Positions 30,579 to 37,098 of a DNA stretch of 64,000 nucleotides are shown here, in pieces (position 1 is the first letter of the stretch; each line of letters opens with the position of its first letter). Source of the DNA: Hymenobacter gummosus (GTDB lineage: Bacteria; Bacteroidota; Bacteroidia; Cytophagales; Hymenobacteraceae); assembly GCF_003970915.1 (NCBI RefSeq), contig NZ_RXOF01000014.1, positions 1 to 64,000 on the forward strand, written 5' to 3'. The translations under genes were made by a program, and so were the position numbers. The notes under the pieces are model-generated. The model saw nothing but the letters and a program-made list of their open reading frames with translations. It did not search any database and was not told the origin of the DNA.

Positions 30579-31820
30579 ATGATTTCCGTCGACGAAGCTA
30601 CCCGCCGGGTGCAGGCCACGGCCACTCCCCTACCCGCCGAAACCGTGCTGCTCACCCAGGCCGCCGGCCGCGTGCTGCGCGAAGCCGTGTACGCCGACCG
30701 CCCCTTTCCGCCCTTCGACCGCGTGACGATGGACGGCATTGCGCTGCGCTACGAGGCCACGGCCGCTGGCCAGACGCAGTTCGTCCTCGAAAGCACCCAG
30801 TTTGCCGGCCAGCCCCCCGCCGCGCTCCGCGACGCCGCGGCCGCCGTCGAAATCATGACCGGGGCCGTGCTGCCGCCCGGCACCGACGCGGTGGTGCGCT
30901 ACGAGGACCTGCGCATCGAGGAGTTGCCCGACGGCCGCCGGCTAGCCACCGTGCTGGCGCCCCCGCCCGCCGCGGGCCACAACGTGCACCGGCAGGGCTC
31001 CGACCAGGCCGCCGGCGCGCTGCTGCTGCCGGCCGGCACCCTGCTTGGCCCGGCCGAAATTGCGGTGGCCGCCACCGTCGGGGCCGTGACGCTGGCGGTG
31101 GCCCGCCGCCCCCGGGTGGCCGTGGTCAGCACCGGCGACGAGCTGGTGGACATTGCCGACGAGCCCGCCCCGCACCAGATCCGCCGCTCCAACGCCTACA
31201 TGCTGCTGGCGGCCGTACAACAGGCCGGCGCCGAGGGCCAGCTTTTTCACTTCGACGACGACCCGGCCGCCCTGGCCGCGGGCCTGCCCCCCTTGCTGAC
31301 GGGCTACGACGCGGTGCTGCTCAGCGGCGGCGTATCGATGGGCAAGGCGGATTACCTGCCCCAGGCCCTGCAGGCGGCCGGGGCCGAGCAGCTGTTTCAC
31401 CAGGTGCAGCAGCGGCCGGGTAAGCCGTTCTGGTTTGGCCGCCACCCCGGCGGCGCGGTGGTTTTCGCCCTGCCCGGCAACCCGGTGTCCACGTTTATCA
31501 ACTACTACCGCTACGCCGCGCCCTGGCTGCGGGCCGTGCAGCTGCCCGCCCCGCAGTTCGCCCCGCCCGCCCCCGCCGTACTGGCCGCCGACGTGACCTT
31601 CAGGCCCGCGCTGACCCACTTTCTGCTCGTGAGCCTGCGCCCCGATGCCACCGGCCGCCTGCTGGCCACGCCCGAGCGCGCCCACGGCTCCGGCGACATG
31701 GCCAGCCTGCTGCCCTCGGACGGGTTCGTGGAGCTGCCGGCCGAGCGCACGGAGTTTCGGGCCGGCGAGGTGCTGCCGGTGTGGCGGTTTCGCAATGTGA
31801 CAACTCGTTCAGACTTCTGA
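30579..31820 (+). CDS. moeA: molybdopterin molybdenumtransferase MoeA
   Basis: The 413-residue enzyme inserts molybdate into molybdopterin. Signatures are PFPPFDRVTMDGIALRYEAT, EIMTGAVLPPGTDAVVRYE, VAVVSTGDELVDIADE with IRRSNAYMLLAAVQQAG, AVLLSGGVSMGKADYLPQAL, PGKPFWFGRHPGGAVVFALPG and NPVSTFINYYR. The C-terminal domain is present (GSGDMASLLPSDGFVELPA). Start at 30579; upstream TACCTTCGC five bases before the ATG may be the -7 box. The Mog/MoaB adenylyltransferase normally acting before MoeA is not encoded in the window. Confidence 0.95.
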   Translation: MISVDEATRRVQATATPLPAETVLLTQAAGRVLREAVYADRPFPPFDRVTMDGIALRYEATAAGQTQFVLESTQFAGQPPAALRDAAAAVEIMTGAVLPPGTDAVVRYEDLRIEELPDGRRLATVLAPPPAAGHNVHRQGSDQAAGALLLPAGTLLGPAEIAVAATVGAVTLAVARRPRVAVVSTGDELVDIADEPAPHQIRRSNAYMLLAAVQQAGAEGQLFHFDDDPAALAAGLPPLLTGYDAVLLSGGVSMGKADYLPQALQAAGAEQLFHQVQQRPGKPFWFGRHPGGAVVFALPGNPVSTFINYYRYAAPWLRAVQLPAPQFAPPAPAVLAADVTFRPALTHFLLVSLRPDATGRLLATPERAHGSGDMASLLPSDGFVELPAERTEFRAGEVLPVWRFRNVTTRSDF

Positions 31821-31827
31821 TTTACCT

Positions 31828-32400
31828 ATGCCGCCTCTCAGCTACACCAACCGCAAGGGCGAAACCAAGTACCTGCGGGCTGTACAGGCCAGCAAAGGAG
31901 GAACACGCTATTACCTCGTCAACGACCCGGCCCAGTACCCGCCCGACGAATTGGTCAACGAAATGCCAGCCGGCTTCGAGTGGTATGAGTACCCGCACGA
32001 CGGCAAAATCGTGTGGCGTAAGCACAAGCCAAGCACCATCACAGCGGCCGAGCACGCGCTGGTGCTGACTACCGCCCGGGCCCACTCACCCTACCCCGAC
32101 CTCTACCTCGATACCGAACCGAAGCAGTTGGTACTGTATTTCTGCCGCGACACTCCCGAGAGTTGGGGCATCGACGAAGCCTGGTTTGTCCGCCACAAAT
32201 GGTACGATGCGGTGCTGATTTTCGCCAAGCTGCCCGCCGACCGGTGGCAAGTGCAGCGCGAATGTCATCATCCGGGCTTTCCGGAGTGGATTCCGCTGGA
32301 AACCAGTCCTGACCTGGCAGTATTAGCGGCCAAATATACCCCGCACATCGGGCAGGAGAGCCTGCTGGATTTCTGGATTGAGGGCAAGCCCGACTTCTAA
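31828..32400 (+). CDS. hypothetical protein downstream of moeA
   Basis: The 190-residue protein (MPPLSYTNRKGETKYLRAVQ...) is not recognised. It has a short N-terminal region naming a beta-hairpin (GGTRYYLVNDP), EMPAGFEWYEYPHDGKIVWRK and a C-terminal half rich in Trp and Tyr (DEAWFVRHKWYDAVLIFAKL). It begins seven bases after the moeA stop, so it is co-transcribed, but nothing shown links it to cofactor synthesis. G+C is somewhat lower than in moeA. A strong terminator follows. Confidence 0.65.
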   Translation: MPPLSYTNRKGETKYLRAVQASKGGTRYYLVNDPAQYPPDELVNEMPAGFEWYEYPHDGKIVWRKHKPSTITAAEHALVLTTARAHSPYPDLYLDTEPKQLVLYFCRDTPESWGIDEAWFVRHKWYDAVLIFAKLPADRWQVQRECHHPGFPEWIPLETSPDLAVLAAKYTPHIGQESLLDFWIEGKPDF

Positions 32401-32407
32401 TCTACGC

Positions 32408-32458
32408 CAGCGCCCCGGGGCGGCTGCTTACGGCCGCTCCGGGGCGCTGGACTTTTTA
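32408..32458. terminator. hairpin terminator between convergent genes
   Basis: CAGCGCCCCGGGGCGGC pairs with GCCGCTCCGGGGCGCTG (one mismatch) around about seven bases, followed by GACTTTTTAGCC. It ends the moeA unit and possibly the convergent dioxygenase gene. Confidence 0.75.
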
Positions 32459-32461
32459 GCC

Positions 32462-33352
32462 TTAGCCGATGGCCACCGTGCGCATGCTCAGCCCGCCGAA
32501 GCTGACTTCCTCGAAGGCGTGGTGGATGGGCTCGTCCCGGTCGGCCAGGGCCAGGGAGTAGAGCAGGGGCCAGTAGTGGTCGGGGGTGGGCACCGCGAGC
32601 GGGCCGCTGGCGCCGGCTTTCTGCACGTCGAAGAGGGCGGTGAAGTCGCGCTGGTCGATGCGCGTTTTCACCCACTCGTCGAACTCCACGGCCCAGTCGT
32701 AGGCCGAGGCGTCGCCGGCCATGAGCTTCTGCATGCTCAGGCGCAGGTTGTGCACCACGTTGCCCGAGCCGATGATGAGCACGCCGCGGCGGCGCAGCTC
32801 CTGCAGCTGCCGGGCCAGGGCGAAGTGCTGAGCGGGCGACTTGTGCACGTCGAGGCTGAGCTGGAACACGGGCACGTCGGCGGCGGGGAACAGGTGGTGC
32901 AGCACCGTCCAGGTGCCGTGGTCGAGGCCCCACTCGTCGGAGCCGTGCAAATCGGGCACCAGGGCCATGGCCTGCTTGGCGTACGCGGGCGCGCCGGGGG
33001 CGGGGTACTGCATGGCAAACAGCTCCTGCGGGAAGCCGCCGAAGTCGTGGATGGTTTCGGGCCGCTCGTTCAGCGTCACGGCCGAGCCGCGGGTGAGCCA
33101 GTGCGCCGACACCACCAGGATGGCGTTGGGCTTCTGCCGCCGGCGAATGTCCTCGCCCATCTGCTTCAGGGCGCGGGTGAAGGTGTTGTCTTCCAGGGCG
33201 TTCATCGGGGAGCCGTGCCCGATGAAGAGCACCGGCATCTTGGCGCTGGTCTGGAACGAGGACGATACTTTATGAAGGTCTTGCAGGTTCATGGCAGCGG
33301 CGGAAGCAAACGGCAGCAGGGCCAGCGTCTTCAGAAAGGCTTTGCGGTCCAT
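32462..33352 (-). CDS. ygiD: 4,5-DOPA-extradiol-dioxygenase-like protein (LigB/YgiD family)
   Basis: The 296-residue protein belongs to the LigB-type extradiol dioxygenases, which use Fe(II) or zinc to open catechol rings. Motifs are PVLFIGHGSPMNALEDN, ILVVSAHWLTRGSAV, GLDHGTWTVLHHLFP, VLIIGSGNVVHNLRLS and TPDHYWPLLYSL, with metal ligands His in GHGSP and in SAHW and the C-terminal HYW. An N-terminal stretch, MDRKAFLKTLALLPFASAAAM, looks like a signal or twin-arginine-like leader and is unusual for YgiD. Start at 33352 is chosen; the frame opens upstream at 33382. A TAnnTTTG -7 box (minus strand, 33380-33387) sits 28 bases before it. Confidence 0.85.
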   Translation of the reverse strand: MDRKAFLKTLALLPFASAAAMNLQDLHKVSSSFQTSAKMPVLFIGHGSPMNALEDNTFTRALKQMGEDIRRRQKPNAILVVSAHWLTRGSAVTLNERPETIHDFGGFPQELFAMQYPAPGAPAYAKQAMALVPDLHGSDEWGLDHGTWTVLHHLFPAADVPVFQLSLDVHKSPAQHFALARQLQELRRRGVLIIGSGNVVHNLRLSMQKLMAGDASAYDWAVEFDEWVKTRIDQRDFTALFDVQKAGASGPLAVPTPDHYWPLLYSLALADRDEPIHHAFEEVSFGGLSMRTVAIG

Positions 33353-33379
33353 CGGCGGCTTCCGGAGTTTGGTACGGTG

Positions 33380-33387
33380 CAAAATTA
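33380..33387 (-). promoter_or_regulatory. candidate -7 promoter box for the dioxygenase gene
   Basis: On the minus strand the sequence is TAATTTTG, an exact TAnnTTTG match, 28 bases before the start codon ending at 33352. No convincing TTG box is found at the usual distance, so it is a weak promoter candidate. Confidence 0.3.
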
Positions 33388-33476
33388 CCTGCCCGGGCAG
33401 GGCCCGCGCCTTGATGTATGGTAAGAAATGCGGGCTTGCTCAAACGCTGCTACCTTAAGGGCCCAGCCTACCCGCC

Positions 33477-33875
33477 ATGCCTTACGAATTTGACCTTGAA
33501 GCCCGGGTTATCCGCCAATGGATAGTGCCTCAGCAGCAGGAGCGGTTTCTGGCCTGCATCCGCAGCCCCAAAAGCCGCCCCAAGTTTCTGGCGGCGCTGG
33601 CCCACGGCGTTTTTCGCACCGAACTGCTGGAGCCCTGCCCCACCGAAAGCCAGCTGGCCGCCCGGGTCCGCCCGTTTGCCGACTGCTACCTGCTTTCTAC
33701 CGACCCCGCCCTGGATGGCCGCCGCCTGCCCACCGCCGAAGCGCTGGCGGCTGGCCTGCGCGGCTGGGCCGACCAAAACACGCTGCTGGTGTTCGGCGCC
33801 GCGGCGGTGCTGTACGTGGAAACCGAAGGCCGCAACGCCCGCTGGGTAAGCCGGGCAGACGGGGCAGCGTGGTGA
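33477..33875 (+). CDS. hypothetical protein
   Basis: The 132-residue protein (MPYEFDLEARVIRQWIVPQQ...) is not recognised. It appears soluble and alpha/beta, with ARVRPFADCYLLSTDPALDG and DQNTLLVFGAAAVLYVETEG. The phrase LLVFGAAAVLYVE suggests a buried strand. It precedes the VOC gene at 33937 by 61 bases on the same strand. Its start ATG at 33477 is the only good candidate. Confidence 0.6.
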   Translation: MPYEFDLEARVIRQWIVPQQQERFLACIRSPKSRPKFLAALAHGVFRTELLEPCPTESQLAARVRPFADCYLLSTDPALDGRRLPTAEALAAGLRGWADQNTLLVFGAAAVLYVETEGRNARWVSRADGAAW

Positions 33876-33936
33876 CGCCTGACCAGATACCTGCCATATT
33901 CGGCCCGGCTATACCAATCGCCCCTGTTTCTACCAT

Positions 33937-34305
33937 ATGCAGCAGCAAGCCCTTTCCCTCCGGCCTTTCATCGGGTCCAAAGACTTCGCCGTTTCGCGCA
34001 GCTTCTACCGCGCCTTTGGCTTCACCGAAACGGTTTTGACCCCGACCATGTCGCTTTTTGCGCGGCCGGGCGCCTGCTTTTACCTGCAGGCGGCCTACGT
34101 GGCCGACTGGATCGGCAACACGATGCTGTTTCTGGAAGTCGCGGACGTGGAGCAGTACTGGCGCGAGCTGACGGCCCTGGACTTGCCGGGCCGCTTCCCG
34201 GGGGTTCGGGTTTCGGCTATCCGGCAGGAGGCCTGGGGCCAGGAAGGATTCGTGCACGACCCCGCCGGCATTCTGTGGCATATTGGCGAGTTCAACCAAG
34301 CCTAA
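33937..34305 (+). CDS. VOC-family (glyoxalase-like) protein
   Basis: The 122-residue protein has the compact two-repeat VOC fold: FIGSKDFAVSRSFYRAFGF at the start, LFARPGACFYLQA, LFLEVADVEQYWREL and EGFVHDPAGILWHIGEFN at the end. These match bleomycin-resistance or glyoxalase-like superfamily proteins. A typical metal-ligand set is not clear, so activity is uncertain. It starts 61 bases after the upstream hypothetical gene and ends 33 bases before the cupin gene, so the three may form one unit. Confidence 0.8.
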   Translation: MQQQALSLRPFIGSKDFAVSRSFYRAFGFTETVLTPTMSLFARPGACFYLQAAYVADWIGNTMLFLEVADVEQYWRELTALDLPGRFPGVRVSAIRQEAWGQEGFVHDPAGILWHIGEFNQA

Positions 34306-34338
34306 CGGCCCTTCTTGCATTCCTCCTTTCCCAGCGCC

Positions 34339-34815
34339 ATGACCGCCCAGGACCTTATCCGCCAGCTCCAGCTGCTGCCCCACCCCGAGGGCGGCTACTA
34401 CCGCGAAACCTACCGTGCGGCCCAGACCGTCGCCAACGCCGACGGCCAGCCGCGCAGCGTGAGCACGGCCATTTACTACCTGCTCGAAAACCAGGACAAG
34501 TCGCACTTCCACCGCATCAAGTCCGACGAGCTGTGGTTTTTCCACCAGGGCCAGCCGCTGGAAATCGTCATCATCGCCGACGGTCAGCTGACCACCATCG
34601 TGCTGGGCCCCGACGCGGATAAAGGCCAGGTGCCGCAGGCCGTGGTGCCCGCTCACCACTGGTTTGGCGCCCGCGTGCAGGGCGGCCGCGGCTACGGCCT
34701 GGTCAGCTGCACCGTGGCCCCGGGCTTCGACTTTGCCGACTTCGAGCTGGCAGACCGCGCCGCGCTGACCCGGGAGTTTCCGCAGCTGCAGGGCGTTATC
34801 GAGCAGTTTACGTAA
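34339..34815 (+). CDS. cupin-domain protein, DUF985 type
   Basis: The 158-residue protein is a DUF985/YML079-type cupin: LQLLPHPEGGYYRETYRAAQ at the start, STAIYYLLENQDKSHFHRIK, DELWFFHQGQPLEIVII and QAVVPAHHWFGARVQGG. The cupin metal motif is incomplete in this group, and the role is unknown. The 34339 ATG is preceded by 33 bases after the VOC gene. It is followed by the family D hairpin and the convergent Crp/Fnr gene. Confidence 0.85.
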   Translation: MTAQDLIRQLQLLPHPEGGYYRETYRAAQTVANADGQPRSVSTAIYYLLENQDKSHFHRIKSDELWFFHQGQPLEIVIIADGQLTTIVLGPDADKGQVPQAVVPAHHWFGARVQGGRGYGLVSCTVAPGFDFADFELADRAALTREFPQLQGVIEQFT

Positions 34816-34843
34816 CCCAAGTTGCCGAGCGGCGGCCGACCAC

Positions 34844-34917
34844 TGTAGCGCGGGCTTCAGCCCGCGTCCATCTGGACGATTTCGTTCGGGCGGACGCGGG
34901 CTAAAGCCCGCGCTACA
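34844..34917. repeat. inverted-repeat element, family D (copy 1)
   Basis: The 74-base element starts TGTAGCGCGGGCTTCAGCCC and ends GGGCTAAAGCCCGCGCTACA, with each arm itself a small hairpin (GCGGGCT...AGCCCGC). Its centre is ATTTCGTTC. A copy of equal length is at 47774-47847. It lies between convergent genes. Confidence 0.88.
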
Positions 34918-34934
34918 TGCCAGCGTCCCCAGCC

Positions 34935-35534
34935 TCAGTGCCCGGCCAGCTCGCGCCGGATGCGGCTCAAGGACTCCGGCGTGACGCCCAGGTAGCTGGC
35001 AATCATGCGCTGGGGCAGGCGGCGGGCCAGGGTGGGGTACGTCTGCCCGAAATCGAGGTAGCGCTGCTCGGCCGGGGCGCTGAGCGTGAGAACCAGGCGG
35101 CGCTGCAGGGTGCGCACGTTGTTCTGGAGCAGGCGGTGGAAGAACTCGGTAAAGGCGGGTGTGAGCTGGCTGAGCTTGCGGAAAAACGTCGCGTCGAACA
35201 GCAGCACGTCGGCGTCCTCCACCGCGTCGATGCTGAACAGCGCGGGCTCCTGGCGGTTGAGGCTGTTCTGGTCACTGATCCACCAATTTTCGGGCGCAAA
35301 CTGCACGATGTGCTCCTTGCCCTTCTCGTCGACCACGAAGGAACGCAGGCACCCGCGCGCCACGAACGCGCCCACGCGCGCGACTTCGCCCGCCCGCAGG
35401 AGCACCTCGTGCCGGGCCAGCTGGCGGGGCTCAAACAGGGCTTCGATGGCCGTGAGCTGCGCGGCCGTAGCCTCGGGCAGCTGGCGGCGGAAGTACTCGT
35501 GCAGGACGGTGAGCGGAGCAGCGGGTGGGTTCAT
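34935..35534 (-). CDS. Crp/Fnr-family transcriptional regulator
   Basis: The 199-residue protein has a cyclic-nucleotide-like sensor domain (residues 20-140: EALFEPRQLARHEVLLRAGE, VARVGAFVARGCLRSFVVDE) and a dimer helix (PAFTEFFHRLLQNNVRTLQR), followed by a short helix-turn-helix (LPQRMIASYLGVTPESLSRI, residues 172-191). The wing normally following is nearly absent, as in many small Bacteroidota Crp/Fnr proteins. No cysteines typical of Fnr clusters are seen. It is divergent from the flavin-dependent oxidoreductase, which it may regulate. Confidence 0.88.
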   Translation of the reverse strand: MNPPAAPLTVLHEYFRRQLPEATAAQLTAIEALFEPRQLARHEVLLRAGEVARVGAFVARGCLRSFVVDEKGKEHIVQFAPENWWISDQNSLNRQEPALFSIDAVEDADVLLFDATFFRKLSQLTPAFTEFFHRLLQNNVRTLQRRLVLTLSAPAEQRYLDFGQTYPTLARRLPQRMIASYLGVTPESLSRIRRELAGH

Positions 35535-35674
35535 AGCCGCAATATCGGGGGCGCGGCGGCCCGGGCGGCGGTGGCGGGCGGCGGGCGGCTGGTATCGGCC
35601 AAGGTACCGCCGCGGCCGAACCGATGGCCGGGCCAGCTGGTTATACCAGCCTTAATCCACCCACCGCCTTTTCT

Positions 35675-36712
35675 ATGGAATCCACCCCACGCCTGCGCCT
35701 GAGCGTGCTCGACCAGTCGCCGGTGCGGCCCGGCGCCACGCCCCGGCAGGCCGTGCTCGAAACCGTGCAGCTGGCCCGGCTGGCCGACCGCCTCGGCTAC
35801 CACCGCTTCTGGGTGTCGGAGCACCACAACACGCCCTTTCTGGCCGGCACCACCCCGGAGGTGCTCATTGCCCACCTCGCGGGCCAGACGGAGCGCATCC
35901 GCCTGGGCTCGGGCGGGGTGATGCTGCCGCACTACTCGGCCCTGAAAGTGGCCGAGAACTTCCGCATGCTCGAAACGCTGTTCCCCGGCCGCATCGACCT
36001 GGGTATCGGCCGCGCCCCGGGCTCCGACCGGTTTACGGCCCAGGTGCTCAACCCCGGCAACCAGTTCAGCGACGAGGAATTTGCCGAGCAGCTCATGGAC
36101 CTCAAGGCCTTTCTGTTCGACGAGGAAGTGCCCGATACCATCCACGCCAGGGTGAAGGCCATGCCCCAGGCCGCCACCGTGCCCGAGCCCTGGCTGCTCA
36201 GCTCCAGCGGGCAAAGCGGCTTGTTCGCGGCCCACCTGGGCATGGCGTTTTCCTTTGCCCAGTTCATCAACCCCAACAGCGGCCCGAAGCTGATGCAGCT
36301 GTACCGGGACCGGTTTAAGCCCTCCGCTTTCTTCGCCGAGCCCACCGCCAACGTGGCCGTGTTCGTGCTCTGCGCCGACACCGAGCAGAAGGCCCACGAG
36401 CTGCGCGCCGCCATGGAGCTGCAGATGCTGCGCATCGAGCAAAACCGCCGCGGCCCCTTCCCCAGCTACGAGGAAGCCCGCACCTACCCCTACACCGACG
36501 AGGAGCGCGGCCGCCTGGCCTACAACCGCAACCGCATCCTGAGCGGCACGCCCGCGCAGCTGCGCGAGCAGCTCACGGATCTGGCCCGCAGCTACCAGGT
36601 CGACGAAGTCGTCATCGTCACCATCACCGCCGACTTCCAGGACCGCCTCCGCTCCTACGAGCTGCTGGCCGAAGCCTTTGAGCTGGTGCCGGCGGCCGCG
36701 GCCACGGTGTAA
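35675..36712 (+). CDS. luciferase-like flavin-dependent oxidoreductase (LLM group 1)
   Basis: The 345-residue protein is a luciferase-like monooxygenase of the MsnO8/group-1 type, with LRLSVLDQSPVRPG, ADRLGYHRFWVSEHHNTPFL (residues 40-60), RIRLGSGGVMLPHYSALKVA, GRIDLGIGRAPGSDRF and VDEVVIVTITADFQDRLRSY. It would bind FMN with an NAD(P)H reductase partner; the substrate is unknown. Start ATG at 35675; the frame opens upstream at 35624. It is divergent from the Crp/Fnr regulator. Confidence 0.9.
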   Translation: MESTPRLRLSVLDQSPVRPGATPRQAVLETVQLARLADRLGYHRFWVSEHHNTPFLAGTTPEVLIAHLAGQTERIRLGSGGVMLPHYSALKVAENFRMLETLFPGRIDLGIGRAPGSDRFTAQVLNPGNQFSDEEFAEQLMDLKAFLFDEEVPDTIHARVKAMPQAATVPEPWLLSSSGQSGLFAAHLGMAFSFAQFINPNSGPKLMQLYRDRFKPSAFFAEPTANVAVFVLCADTEQKAHELRAAMELQMLRIEQNRRGPFPSYEEARTYPYTDEERGRLAYNRNRILSGTPAQLREQLTDLARSYQVDEVVIVTITADFQDRLRSYELLAEAFELVPAAAATV

Positions 36713-36738
36713 ATCAAGAACGTCATCGTAAATCAGCC

Positions 36739-36953
36739 CGTCATCCTGAGCAGCGCGAAGGACCTTCCTCGCACCCCGCACCGCCGCTGATGCCAACGTG
36801 CAGACACTAATCGACTGCAACGATAAAGCGCAGCCACTACCAGTTAGGGGCTGCGCTTCTTCTATTGTTACAGGATGAAGGTAGGTGTCTGCACTCTGTC
36901 GGAGGGGGCAGTGCTGGGTACGAGGAAGGTCCTTCGCGCTGCTCAGGATGACG
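36739..36953. repeat. 33-bp perfect inverted repeat, family G
   Basis: Arms 36739-36771 and 36921-36953 are exact reverse complements (outer edge CGTCATCCTGAGCAGCGCGA). Between them are nested pairs, GCAGACAC with GTGTCTGC and AAGCGCAGCC with GGCTGCGCTT, so the 215-base unit can fold into one long branched stem. It fills most of the gap between the LLM gene and the TonB receptor promoter region. Confidence 0.88.
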
Positions 36954-37036
36954 TTCTGGTGTTGCTTACCTGCTGCCACTCCGTAGATGACATTTATCAG
37001 CTTATTTAGAAAAGTTTCATTTTGTTTTAATGTTTG

Positions 37037-37091
37037 TTTGGACCGAATCTAAACAGTGCGTTGCTTTGCACCACTTTTGAATCGGTCTAAA
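37037..37091 (+). promoter_or_regulatory. promoter with overlapping dyad before the TonB receptor
   Basis: TTTG at 37037-37040 and TTGCTTTG at 37061-37068 are separated by 20 bases, fitting the Bacteroidota -33/-7 layout with one mismatch. A dyad of GACCGAATCTAAA (37041-37053) in the spacer and TTTGAATCGGTCTAAA (37076-37091) downstream brackets the -7 box. This suggests a repressor site; the iron regulator Fur would fit the gene content but the sequence is not a classic Fur box. Confidence 0.4.
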
Positions 37092-37098
37092 TAACCAG

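Larger units (their letters stand above)
36713..37098. other. 386-base intergenic region
   Basis: The gap holds repeat G (36739-36953), then an AT-rich stretch (TTTAGAAAAGTTTCATTTTG) and the promoter/operator candidate at 37037-37091. I see no further gene or RNA. Confidence 0.6.

Noticed and set aside
29945-31423. 492-residue plus-strand frame overlapping moaC and moeA
   Set aside because: Out of frame with moeA; its translation becomes arginine and proline-rich and crosses the inverted repeat E1.
37041-37091. Calling the dyad before the TonB receptor a Fur box
   Set aside because: The sequence does not match the AT-rich 19-base Fur consensus; only the gene function suggests iron control.
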